Shown: positions 9,224 through 18,661 of the stretch, in pieces
Numbering within the stretch: the first letter of the stretch is position 1
Layout of the letters: each line of letters starts with the position of its first letter
Virus record (IMG/VR): IMGVR_UViG_3300008117_000072
Location: 1 to 47,854 of that record
Length of the DNA: 47,854 nucleotides
Reading direction: 5' to 3' (one strand)
Source: a virus
Position numbers and translations under genes: made by a program
The notes under the pieces: generated by a model
The model's input: only the letters and a program-made list of their open reading frames with translations
Told to the model about the DNA's origin: nothing
Database searches by the model: none

Positions 9224-9978
9224 TTCAATCTTCCAAAAACCCAATTATTCAAAAGATATTCATTTATTTTAGATTTCATAACTTGTGATTCTATTATAGT
9301 ATTATTCATCCATTTAGAACCAATATGTGATTCACTCATTTTTTTTATAGATTCTTTTGATGGACTTTTGCCTATAAGTTTTGATGGTTTTCCCAATTTT
9401 GCATTTCTCATTTTTTCTTTAGATTCTTTTGAAACTATTTTTCCAGAATGAGCCATTCCAATTTTACTACGTGTTTCTGCCGATACAATACGACCCTTAT
9501 TGCCAATACCTATGTTTTTTCTATGTTCAATTGATAATTTTTTCCCACGGTTAGCTTCTGACAATTTTTTTTTAGTTTCTTCTGTTCTTGGCTTGCCATA
9601 TAGCGGATGTTTGTCCCCAGCTTGTATACCTATATGTGATTTTCTTAAATTTTCTCTGTATTTTTCTGTGTAAATTTTACCAATTACACCTTCTCCGCCA
9701 TCTGTCATATTTACTAATTTACCTTCACCCAAATCCATTCGTCCATATTTTTTTATAAATTCTATTTCTTTTTTACCCGCTAAAACCCAAGCTTCCTCTT
9801 TTGTCATATTTGCATTAGATTCCCATAATATTTCCACTCTATATCCATATTTGTTGACTATATTATGCCAATATTTATTTCGATTAGTACGAGATACTGG
9901 TCTTTTATAGTCAATACCACGACCTATGTAAAAAATATCGTTAGTATCTAATCGTATATGTGCATAAATAATTGCCAT
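9220..9978 (-). CDS. GIY-YIG homing endonuclease with NUMOD3 repeats
   Basis: 252 aa from ATG 9978, preferred over the in-frame TTG at 9990 (which overlaps the upstream gene more). The N-terminus carries the nuclease core: AIIYAHIR (GIY equivalent), IFYIGRG (YIG), the catalytic arginine region following it, and a Glu in TKEEAWVLAGKKEIEFI. Residues about 100-230 hold several NUMOD3-type DNA-binding motifs (ENLRKSHIG, KKKLSEANRGKKLS, KEKMRNAKLGKPSK, KKMSESHIGSKW). Free-standing enzymes of this type (Seg-like) spread themselves between related phages. It is inserted neatly between the tail block and endonuclease I, ending in an ATGA overlap with the latter and starting just inside the stop of the previous gene. 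No intron is visible. Confidence 0.92.
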   Translation of the reverse strand: MAIIYAHIRLDTNDIFYIGRGIDYKRPVSRTNRNKYWHNIVNKYGYRVEILWESNANMTKEEAWVLAGKKEIEFIKKYGRMDLGEGKLVNMTDGGEGVIGKIYTEKYRENLRKSHIGIQAGDKHPLYGKPRTEETKKKLSEANRGKKLSIEHRKNIGIGNKGRIVSAETRSKIGMAHSGKIVSKESKEKMRNAKLGKPSKLIGKSPSKESIKKMSESHIGSKWMNNTIIESQVMKSKINEYLLNNWVFGRLK

Positions 9979-9979
9979 T

Positions 9980-11812
9980 TTAGCAATCAAACCTTATAAC
10001 AATATTAATGTCCACATCTTTTCTTTTTTTAATTGGTGTTGCTAATTTTGCAACCGCTAATAAATTACCAAAATCGTCATATAGACCTATCGTTGTAAAA
10101 TACGGTCTAAATTCTCTATTAGATAAATATTGTTTTGGTTTCTGTTTTCTATCATATTTTATAATAGTTGAAGCATTTTGTGTGATATTAAAATCAGTTT
10201 TTGGTATTCTACAAACTACCTCGTGTTCATAAAATCGTGTAGAAGTTTTAAATTGAGCATTAAATCCATATTCGTTATTTTCATAGTCTAATATTCCAGT
10301 CTTACCCAATAAAGCATTAGAATATTTAGGCCTAAAATCCGATATGATCAATATGCCTTGATCATATAATATAGATCCTATTTTATTAGATTGATAAGCA
10401 TAGCCATGGCTATAGCTGTTGTCACTTAATTTATTAATTTCATTAGAGTTTAAAGCTTTACTAAAGACTTTTATTTCATCTAATGATCCTGAGAAGTGAT
10501 TAGATCTACCATCACTGCCTATTAAGAAATGTCTGTTATTCTGAACATTATCTGAAATCACAAAGCTTTGACTAACGTCTAATGTCCCATTAATCCAAAT
10601 TTCATATTGGCTTCCACTCTTTTGACACAAAACATGAGTCCATTCATTCGGTGTTAGTCCCGATGAAATTAAATCAACTCGTTCTATATTTGAACTTTGT
10701 GCAAAAACAATTGAATATGGGTTTGCATCCGTTCTATTTGTTATGCTTATATTGAATGGGAATTGTTCAATATCCGAATATTCTCGTAAAGATACTATTC
10801 CTGTTTTAGAAGAAAATTTATCTTGCATATTGATAGATTTTTTATTAAATAACGGATTCACACTTACATATTCAACTGATTGTGTTTCAGGTGTTTTTAC
10901 CCAAAAACTGAAAGCAAAGTCTAACTCTCCTGAAAAATTGAAAGCAACATCATCTGTTACTTCTAAGTAAGCACCATCAAAATTTGCGCATACACCAGTT
11001 GACTGTTCCGTTCCATTTACGTTTATGCCAGGTGAGTATGATATACCTCTAACATTATTGACAACAACTGAATTTAATCTATTTGATGTATCTATTACGT
11101 ATGGTTTCTTTTTATTTACAAACCCGTATTCTCTGTATTTTTCATTGAAACCGATTGAAAGGATTTGAGCTCTGTAATCAACAAACTCTGATTGGTTAAA
11201 AGATGTATCCAATATATTACCTTTACCGTCATCAATTATTTTATATTCCATTGATGTTTCGGGATTTACCATTGTCATATTAAATGTTCCTGGTCTTATT
11301 CCTTCGCCATAAAGGTTTCTCGGTAAAACTAAAATCGATCCTGTGTCAGCCAATAGGTTACTTTGATCATCATCAATAGCTGTTGATGCAAACTTATCAG
11401 GGAAATAATCTTTGTAAAAATTATGGTCTAAATAATACCATAATATTTTTGGGTCTATTGGTTGGTGTGGATAATCATTTGAATACAATGATGATGATAT
11501 ATTAATAACATTACCAAAATATTTGTGGTTTTCTGGATAGAAGAATCTATAAGCGTTTATATGTATATCATCAACTGAGTTTAATTTTTGTATGGTTACG
11601 TTTTGCGTTCCTAAATTTAATATCCAACGCTTTACCATATCTATCCAACTTGTATTTATATTTCCCCAAACTAATTCGTCTCCCGAAGCAGAACGTCTCA
11701 TGTCTATATTATTTGACGAAAAGTTCCATGTCTTATTAGCACTAAATGGGCGTACAGAGTAGTCACCGTTTCTAAGATTTTTGAAAAATATATTTATAGT
11801 ATTAGATTGCAT
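9980..11812 (-). CDS. Virion (tail) protein with LamG-like lectin domain, paralogue 1 of 5
   Basis: 610 aa. The central part (about 245-465) looks like a concanavalin A/LamG-type sugar-binding domain: FDGAYLEVTDDVAFNFSG, FSFWVKTPE, EWTHVLCQKSGS, YEIWINGTL and HFSGSLDEIKVFSKALN are its usual strands. The C-terminal about 120 aa (GSILYDQGILII ... FTTIGLYDDFGNLLAVAKL-ATPIKKRKDVDINIVIRFDC) are shared with the four upstream genes. The N-terminal 240 aa are unrecognised. Inferred to be an exposed tail or fibre-base component that may bind glycan. Promoter-less spacing of 6 bp to the upstream gene indicates one transcript. Confidence 0.7.
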   Translation of the reverse strand: MQSNTINIFFKNLRNGDYSVRPFSANKTWNFSSNNIDMRRSASGDELVWGNINTSWIDMVKRWILNLGTQNVTIQKLNSVDDIHINAYRFFYPENHKYFGNVINISSSLYSNDYPHQPIDPKILWYYLDHNFYKDYFPDKFASTAIDDDQSNLLADTGSILVLPRNLYGEGIRPGTFNMTMVNPETSMEYKIIDDGKGNILDTSFNQSEFVDYRAQILSIGFNEKYREYGFVNKKKPYVIDTSNRLNSVVVNNVRGISYSPGINVNGTEQSTGVCANFDGAYLEVTDDVAFNFSGELDFAFSFWVKTPETQSVEYVSVNPLFNKKSINMQDKFSSKTGIVSLREYSDIEQFPFNISITNRTDANPYSIVFAQSSNIERVDLISSGLTPNEWTHVLCQKSGSQYEIWINGTLDVSQSFVISDNVQNNRHFLIGSDGRSNHFSGSLDEIKVFSKALNSNEINKLSDNSYSHGYAYQSNKIGSILYDQGILIISDFRPKYSNALLGKTGILDYENNEYGFNAQFKTSTRFYEHEVVCRIPKTDFNITQNASTIIKYDRKQKPKQYLSNREFRPYFTTIGLYDDFGNLLAVAKLATPIKKRKDVDINIVIRFDC

Positions 11813-11818
11813 TTAGTA

Positions 11819-14353
11819 TTAAATCCTTCTTAACTTTACATTAACAACGTATTCATAACTACTGTCTTTGAGTAAAGGTTTTTTAAATTTACCAACCGCT
11901 AATAGATTATTTGAATCATCATACAAACCGATGCCTGTGACATAAGTTTTTGTTGTATTATTTACTTTATCGGTAAAAACCTTCATTGTAGAACCCGATG
12001 TATATGTATAATTATTTGAGTAGTTAAATTCATTTCTATTTATTCTACAAAAATAATTTTCGTCAGCATACATTTCAGCAGAACGCATATACCAATATTC
12101 ATGTTCCGTTCTTGAATTATTTGGTGAACAAGATCCACTTATTGACAAGAATAATTTTTTTGCATTGTCACCATCAATTGAAGCTGTTACTGTATTGAAA
12201 TTACAATACTTATTCAGCATATCTGCATCAAATAGTATAATACCTTTATTTGGAAACACATAACCCCAACCGTCCGCTACTTCATAGTCTATTGGACCGT
12301 CTTGTAAAGTACCTTCTACTATATTATAATATTCATCAAGTGCCCTTGGTTGATCTGAGTATATCGTTGATACCAAACTATCATCTATTAATTTAAATAT
12401 AGTATCGTTTTCCTGATCAAATTCAAAGTTACTTCCAGTATTTATCAACTGATTTGAACTTGATGATATTGGAGCTAATGATATTTGAAAATGTCCATTA
12501 TTTATTTTATCTTTAAACAATTCCCGATTAAATTGTAAGATATAAAAATGATCACTTCTCTTACCATTCTTAAATACTATGGAGTCATCTCCAGAAAAAC
12601 ATTCTGCCATGTATTTTTTATACAATCCTTTTGATGGGTATTGGTCTATGTCATATCCTAAATCACTAACGATATAAGATGAACCCGAACCTGATATATG
12701 TGCATAAGCTATGCTGAAAACGGATTCAGCAGAAACGCTTTGGTTGGTATCTGTTTTAACATTCAAATAGTATTTTGATTGTGGAAACTGTGGGTATTCC
12801 AAATAAAATACAGAATTTCTATCACTACCATTTGAAAATAATGGTTTTGTTTTGTAGAATAAATCTGATATTGCAAAATCACTGTTGTAGTCTAATCTCT
12901 TGTAAGCAAATTGCGGTAAATCGAAATTTGCAAATATAGATACAGGATTTAAAGGGGTTTCAGTTTGTGGTGGTGTTGTGGGCGTTACTGTTGTTGGTGT
13001 AACAGTAACATTAGTAAGAGTAAATGGTGACTCAAAATTTATTATACCATAACTTCCACTAACAGTTGATATATCATTTAGACTTGGGTAATTATTTTCT
13101 GCCTGAAATTGTGTGTATTTTTGTAGTAAATTATAAATTTTTTGATTTACCACATCTATTGCAGAAGAACTATTTGGCGTATTAATTTCAAATGCATTGT
13201 TTATTGAAGATGCTGTTTCACTTATTACATCTAATTCATCACCTATATCAACATCTTCAGTTCCATCATTTTGTATATTTGAAACAATTGATTCTATATT
13301 AAATATGTCTTGAACCTCTGTAAATATTTCAGAGACAATCATATCTTGAACTAATTGTAAATCTGTTATGTCAGATTTAGCCGTGTATAGTTTCTTGGTA
13401 GATATTGTGTTTATAACCGATTCTGCGTTTGGTCTATTTATTGGTTCGGTTACAAAAGATATTAGTCTTTTAAAGTTAGGTTCTTCAACTCTTGGTGGTA
13501 TAGTTGTTAACGGGTTATGTACTATAGAATTTTGAAATACTGTTCTTTTTTCTATGTTAGAAGAAAAATAATCCTTTATTACCTTTAGCATATGGTCTGA
13601 AACTAAAAATACAAAGTTAGCATATACGGCACCATCCATTTTATAGTAATCCGAATATACTAAATTGTTAGCATCATTTTCATCTATTGAAAAACCGTCC
13701 CACTCATAGCTTAATTTTATTTTACTGAAGTCTATATCATTTGGGTATTCACTATCGAACAGGAATAGTACATCAAATCTTTTTAAGAAGTCAGCTGATA
13801 CTCCGGTATCCTCTTGTATTTGCATCAAATGATTGTGTGATAATTTACCCAATCTATAATATTTTTTTGAAAACCCAATATCGTATGGTATCTTTCTACT
13901 GAGATCCTCCAACATATTGTTGGTTTGTAGTGGTGTTGGCCATTGCAATTTGTTGTTAGATGTGAAGAATATAGACTTTTCACAAGACATATACTCTTTT
14001 GGAAAATTACTTGGGTTATATGTGAAGTCTGAAATTCCGTATGTATCGGTAACGCAAAATTCTGTGCTTGTTGCATTTGTTATTTTAACAGTTTGACCTA
14101 TAGTTTTTATAACCAAGTCGGTAGTTGGAGCAGTTGGCTTTGTTCCGTTGAATTGAACGAATTGAGGATCGTTTTTATCACCCATAGATATACGGCTTTC
14201 CAATATACCTGTGAGTGGATTTATTACCCATATATTATTGTCGGGAACACCTAGGGTTATACTTTTTTTTATATCATCGCCGTCATTATCGGCCCTTTCT
14301 TCTATAAAAGATCCTAAGTAACCAACATCGAGTGCCTCAAATTCTTTAGCCAT
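11819..14353 (-). CDS. Virion (tail) protein, paralogue 2 of 5
   Basis: 844 aa. The N-terminal half is unrecognised and contains a Pro/Thr-rich linker (VTPTTVTPTTPPQTETP, about 460-480). The C-terminal about 370 aa match the common module of this five-gene family: FSIAYAHISGSGSS, YILQFNRELFKDKINNGHFQISL, a FKLIDDS segment, WGYVFPNKGIILFDADML, DGDNAKKLFLSISGS, FCRINRNEFNYSNN and the terminal TYVTGIGLYDDSNNLLAVGK. The exact role is unknown; location between large tail proteins and length suggest a baseplate-periphery or fibre-attachment protein. Confidence 0.65.
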   Translation of the reverse strand: MAKEFEALDVGYLGSFIEERADNDGDDIKKSITLGVPDNNIWVINPLTGILESRISMGDKNDPQFVQFNGTKPTAPTTDLVIKTIGQTVKITNATSTEFCVTDTYGISDFTYNPSNFPKEYMSCEKSIFFTSNNKLQWPTPLQTNNMLEDLSRKIPYDIGFSKKYYRLGKLSHNHLMQIQEDTGVSADFLKRFDVLFLFDSEYPNDIDFSKIKLSYEWDGFSIDENDANNLVYSDYYKMDGAVYANFVFLVSDHMLKVIKDYFSSNIEKRTVFQNSIVHNPLTTIPPRVEEPNFKRLISFVTEPINRPNAESVINTISTKKLYTAKSDITDLQLVQDMIVSEIFTEVQDIFNIESIVSNIQNDGTEDVDIGDELDVISETASSINNAFEINTPNSSSAIDVVNQKIYNLLQKYTQFQAENNYPSLNDISTVSGSYGIINFESPFTLTNVTVTPTTVTPTTPPQTETPLNPVSIFANFDLPQFAYKRLDYNSDFAISDLFYKTKPLFSNGSDRNSVFYLEYPQFPQSKYYLNVKTDTNQSVSAESVFSIAYAHISGSGSSYIVSDLGYDIDQYPSKGLYKKYMAECFSGDDSIVFKNGKRSDHFYILQFNRELFKDKINNGHFQISLAPISSSSNQLINTGSNFEFDQENDTIFKLIDDSLVSTIYSDQPRALDEYYNIVEGTLQDGPIDYEVADGWGYVFPNKGIILFDADMLNKYCNFNTVTASIDGDNAKKLFLSISGSCSPNNSRTEHEYWYMRSAEMYADENYFCRINRNEFNYSNNYTYTSGSTMKVFTDKVNNTTKTYVTGIGLYDDSNNLLAVGKFKKPLLKDSSYEYVVNVKLRRI

Positions 14354-14354
14354 A

Positions 14355-17300
14355 TTACCAATTCAATCTTATTTTTATTAAAATATCTTTGTCTGGAGTT
14401 TTCATTATTGGTTTACTTACTTTAGCAACAGCCAACAATTCATTAGCATCGTTATACAAACCAACAGTCGTTATGTATGTTGTTGGTCTTAATTTAAAAT
14501 ATTCATTTTTTATAAAGTTACCGTCAGTCGTGGGTTTATTATCCATCAATTGTAAAATCAAATCCACCTTGTCTTCACAATCATCCAAATTTTTAATTTC
14601 ATCCAAACTTCTTACAAAATTTGGAGGATTAACCATAGTTGGATTATTTGTATAATTTGAAGCATTCGTATTTACACGTATGTAATAATAATTCGATTTC
14701 TTAGTTGTTGAATTTCTTGCCTTCATTGGATAACCCAAAGCAGCTGCTCCACTTATAGCTGTAAACAGTTTATAAGCATTATCACCATCTACATTACTTG
14801 CACGATTAGTATTAAATCCCAATTCGTCATCCAACTTTTTCGCATCAAAAATTATTATACCTAATGTCGGATATACCTTACCATATGATGTAAAGGTTGT
14901 ATTTGTTGATATATCTCCAGATCCGGATGGATGTGCTCCTTTAGTCAAACTTCCACTTACAATATCGAATGAAGTATATTGATAATCCGTTGAAAATTCT
15001 GTTTCTAACAAATCATTTGAATTATCTATAAACGTCATAATATCTGAATTTGTGAAATCTTTCAGTGATATTTCAAAGTTTCCTGGATCTATCCTGTCTA
15101 TTAGTGAATCACGATTAAACGATATTATGTAAACATCTTTTTCGTTTGATGATAATATACCGTTATTGTATACTTGAAATTCTGTTTCAAATGGTTCTAA
15201 CGTTAATAATCTATGTTGTGAATATATTGCACGTGTCGGTGAATCATTTAATTCGTAACCCTCATATAATGATCCAGAACCAGCCTTAGATCCATATGCA
15301 ACTGAGAAATATGAAATTGGTAGTCCGTTTATTACTCGTGTTTCATCAACAATATCGTAGTGATATTTTTTAGTTTCAACAGACTGAATAGAACTTGTAC
15401 TGTATGAAAGAAGTGATTGGGTGAAATTGAATAGACCTCGTGTTTCTATTGAATCTCTTCCAGCAATTATATCTCTACCAACAGCAAGTGGATGATATAC
15501 TTTTATTGGAGTATCTATGCAATCAGCTCTTTGTATTTTTCTATTGAGCTTAATTCCAGGACCCAATCCACTATAATCTTGTGTTGTTAATACTTCAGGT
15601 CCTTTTATGTAATCATCCATACCTTGTATTTTATAATCAGGGTATTTGTGGAAAATCTTTGATGTGTGTAATTGATAACATCCTCTAATATCAGAAGCTT
15701 CAATATAAGGATCCTGTTCCTTAGCAACTTCTTTTGGATTACATACATCATTAAATCCGATTTCTGTTCCAGCAAATTCTACGTCTTCCCATACTTCAAA
15801 ATGAGTTCCATTTGCTTCAAATAACGCATCATCTATACGCCATTCATACTCAGGGTATAAATCACCTAAACAATTTAATTGCACTTCCCAATATTGTTCC
15901 CACACAGTACCGCTTATGTATTTTGTTCTATATCCACGATAGCAGGGATCACTTGGTATTTGTTCTGGTAATGGTGATCTACCATTTTTTGCCAATTTAA
16001 CTATAATGTCACCAACAGGACGTGTTTGATTTGGTATTGCTGTCTGCGATACTATAAAACATCCTGATTTCGGTGATAGACACTCCAATCTACCATAACC
16101 TCCGTTTGAAAAATAAGCATAGTTTATAGTTCTTTCCGGAAATCCTGATATTGGTGATACCAAATCAGGTCTATTTCTATTGGTTATTGTAGTTGAACGT
16201 GTTTGTCTTTGGTCATTTCTACCATCATATACTTTAACCATAGATTTGCCATAGAAAGTAGGCCGGTCTTTATCATTGTCTTTATTGTTTAAAAGTTCTG
16301 TAATATATTTGTTGGTATTACCATCAAATTTTTCACAAGGTGATGTATTCTTACCCCAAAACGCATTACCGTCTTCTATTTCATCAGCAACAGCTTTCAG
16401 TTTATTTATGACAGTACGTGCGTCTTCTCTTCCAGCTAATATAGCATCCGCTACTGCATTTGGATTGTCTAAGGTGTTAATGCCTACATTTTGATTTATT
16501 CCCGTGGCATCTACCATATTGGTATTTGCCTTCCAAGTTCTAATATCAATTATTTTGGATAAATCATAGTAGTATTGGTATACTGGTAATAATCCACCTA
16601 TAAAATCTTGACAGTTTTCATACCAAAAAGAACCGATGCCTTCACCTATAACAACATTTTCCAACACCTTTTTTTGTGTTGTTGTTGTTTTATTTGGTTC
16701 TGTATAACATTGGTAAATATCTGCAACTAATTTTACATTATTTTTAGTTGGTCTTGCATCAAAAAATTGTGAATTTATTTGTGGATTATTTCTTGATTCC
16801 ATGATGCTTTCACGGAGATTTTTTAAAACAAAAGTACGAGTACTACCTGTTTTTTTCTTACCCAATACAATTGAACCATCTCCTGGATCTTGTGGTTGTG
16901 TACCTATACCAACCAAATTCACAATATTAGCCCCATTTGTGGCCGTTACATTGGTATAGAATTCTAAAGGAAATGTGTAAAGTTGATCGGACTGTGGTAT
17001 GAATTTGATTGGTAATGGTAATTTATCGCCGGCCTTCAACACATACGGATTAGTAACAGTCATTGTTGGCCAAGTACCAATTGGTATAAATGACGCATTA
17101 GTTAATTGTGTGTATTGATATATTTTTAAGTCAGCAGATCCATTATTTTCTATTTCTATAACACCATCTGCAAAACCATTGGTAGGCACGGAGCCAAAAT
17201 CTAATGTATTCACACCATTATTAATACGTATGCCTGGTTGTGGGGTAATCGGACCACCACCCGTTTGAACACAATTTTCTGCAACACTTGCTTGTTGCAA

Positions 17301-17507
17301 GATACCCAAATCGGCTTCAAGGTCTTGTAGTTCATTTCTTAGAAATTCAGTAGGAATTCCTAAAGCATTATTTGATTGTATTTGTGAGTTGAGTTGAAAT
17401 ATCTCACCACCTTGACCATCTAATCCGCCTATTCTAAATATTTCTGATAATATTATGGGGCAGCCTAATGCTCTAGCTTGGTCTACTGTGTCATAAATAC
17501 GGGCCAT
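14355..17507 (-). CDS. Large virion (tail) protein with Ig-like domain, paralogue 3 of 5
   Basis: 1050 aa, the longest of the five paralogues. Residues about 95-205 look like an ASPM/HYDIN-type (choice-of-anchor D) beta-sandwich: LDFGSVPTNGFADGVIEIEN, then GTWPTMTVTNPYVLKAGDKL. A large unrecognised central region follows with several cysteines. The C-terminal about 330 aa carry the family module (FSVAYGSKAGSGS, TRAIYSQHRLLTLEPFETEF, IDPGNFEISL, YGKVYPTLGIIIFDAKKL, YIRVNTNASNYTNNPT, TYITTVGLYNDANELLAVAK). Two bases separate it from the next gene. Confidence 0.65.
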   Translation of the reverse strand: MARIYDTVDQARALGCPIILSEIFRIGGLDGQGGEIFQLNSQIQSNNALGIPTEFLRNELQDLEADLGILQQASVAENCVQTGGGPITPQPGIRINNGVNTLDFGSVPTNGFADGVIEIENNGSADLKIYQYTQLTNASFIPIGTWPTMTVTNPYVLKAGDKLPLPIKFIPQSDQLYTFPLEFYTNVTATNGANIVNLVGIGTQPQDPGDGSIVLGKKKTGSTRTFVLKNLRESIMESRNNPQINSQFFDARPTKNNVKLVADIYQCYTEPNKTTTTQKKVLENVVIGEGIGSFWYENCQDFIGGLLPVYQYYYDLSKIIDIRTWKANTNMVDATGINQNVGINTLDNPNAVADAILAGREDARTVINKLKAVADEIEDGNAFWGKNTSPCEKFDGNTNKYITELLNNKDNDKDRPTFYGKSMVKVYDGRNDQRQTRSTTITNRNRPDLVSPISGFPERTINYAYFSNGGYGRLECLSPKSGCFIVSQTAIPNQTRPVGDIIVKLAKNGRSPLPEQIPSDPCYRGYRTKYISGTVWEQYWEVQLNCLGDLYPEYEWRIDDALFEANGTHFEVWEDVEFAGTEIGFNDVCNPKEVAKEQDPYIEASDIRGCYQLHTSKIFHKYPDYKIQGMDDYIKGPEVLTTQDYSGLGPGIKLNRKIQRADCIDTPIKVYHPLAVGRDIIAGRDSIETRGLFNFTQSLLSYSTSSIQSVETKKYHYDIVDETRVINGLPISYFSVAYGSKAGSGSLYEGYELNDSPTRAIYSQHRLLTLEPFETEFQVYNNGILSSNEKDVYIISFNRDSLIDRIDPGNFEISLKDFTNSDIMTFIDNSNDLLETEFSTDYQYTSFDIVSGSLTKGAHPSGSGDISTNTTFTSYGKVYPTLGIIIFDAKKLDDELGFNTNRASNVDGDNAYKLFTAISGAAALGYPMKARNSTTKKSNYYYIRVNTNASNYTNNPTMVNPPNFVRSLDEIKNLDDCEDKVDLILQLMDNKPTTDGNFIKNEYFKLRPTTYITTVGLYNDANELLAVAKVSKPIMKTPDKDILIKIRLNW

Positions 17508-17515
17508 GGTTTACC

Positions 17516-18658
17516 TTAATAATCTAATTTAATTTTAATAATCATTTCGGAGTTAGATGTTTTTCTAACTGGTTTACTCAACTTAGCAACTGCCAATAAA
17601 TCATTTTGGTCATTATACAAACCAACCATAGTTGTGTATGTAACATTTCTAAATGTATCGTTTGCTGTTCCCGATAAACGTAAATTATCTTTTATTCTAT
17701 AGGAATCCGTTGCACTTGATGTATAGTAACTTATATTATTACTATAATTAAACTCACCATTACCAACTCTTGCGAAATATATCGTAGAATTTATGCTTTC
17801 CAACGTTCTACCTTGAAAAGCATATGTTGGTGAAGATGCCATAGAAGCACTTATAGAATTAAATAATCTTAAAGAATTATATGAACTTTCATTAATAGCC
17901 TCAGACCTATCAGTATTCATTGAACCTGAAGCATCTAATGCCTTACCATTTAAAACTATTATTCCCGCATCGGGATATACTACCCCATATGGTGTTGCTG
18001 AATTTGGACCAGTATAAAGACCTGATGTTAAACTGCCACTATAAACAAAGTAGTATTGACCACCTGGTCCAGTTCTCACATAATTAGTATCTGTTAAGTA
18101 AACTTGATCTAAAGTTTCATCAACTAAAGTTATTATATCACTGCCGATTGGTTGTCCTGAAGAATCCATTTGGTGTAATGATAATTGCCAAGAACCTGGT
18201 GCTAATTTTTCTTTATATCTATTTCTATTAACGGATACAGTGTAAATGTATTCGGATGTTTCGGTATATTGAGAAACCAATTCGTTATCATTATTATAAC
18301 CGTTAAATTTTGAAACAAATTCAAATAAATTTTGTTCAGGTTCTAATAACAGTTGTTTAAATTGTGAATACATAGCCTTAGATTCTAATGCTAAACTATT
18401 AACACCATTGTAAACAGTACCACCCGAAGATCCACTATTTAAAAAATCACAGTAAGTTATTGAAAACTGCTTCTCAGACTTTGAACCCATACTATCATAT
18501 ACGTCTAAGTAGTATAGTTTTTGCAAATCGGATTGCACAGAACTTGTGTAAACAGTTTCTAATGACGCACTATTTTTTGACCACAGTGCTCTTGATATAA
18601 AATCACGTCTATCAAATGCAATAGAACCGGGTTCAAATCTTTTATAGATATTAGCCAT
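17516..18658 (-). CDS. Virion (tail) protein, paralogue 4 of 5
   Basis: 380 aa, consisting almost only of the family module. Recognisable blocks in order: FSITYCDFLNSGSSGG, KAMYSQFKQLLLEPEQNLFEF, YTVSVNRNRYKEKLAPGSWQ, PYGVVYPDAGIIVLNGKAL, LFNSISASM, YFARVGNGEFNYSNN and TYTTMVGLYNDQNDLLAVAK. It is closest in size and layout to the neighbouring 18662-19813 protein, which points to recent duplication. Catalytic motifs are not seen; structural role inferred. Confidence 0.65.
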   Translation of the reverse strand: MANIYKRFEPGSIAFDRRDFISRALWSKNSASLETVYTSSVQSDLQKLYYLDVYDSMGSKSEKQFSITYCDFLNSGSSGGTVYNGVNSLALESKAMYSQFKQLLLEPEQNLFEFVSKFNGYNNDNELVSQYTETSEYIYTVSVNRNRYKEKLAPGSWQLSLHQMDSSGQPIGSDIITLVDETLDQVYLTDTNYVRTGPGGQYYFVYSGSLTSGLYTGPNSATPYGVVYPDAGIIVLNGKALDASGSMNTDRSEAINESSYNSLRLFNSISASMASSPTYAFQGRTLESINSTIYFARVGNGEFNYSNNISYYTSSATDSYRIKDNLRLSGTANDTFRNVTYTTMVGLYNDQNDLLAVAKLSKPVRKTSNSEMIIKIKLDY

Positions 18659-18661
18659 ATT

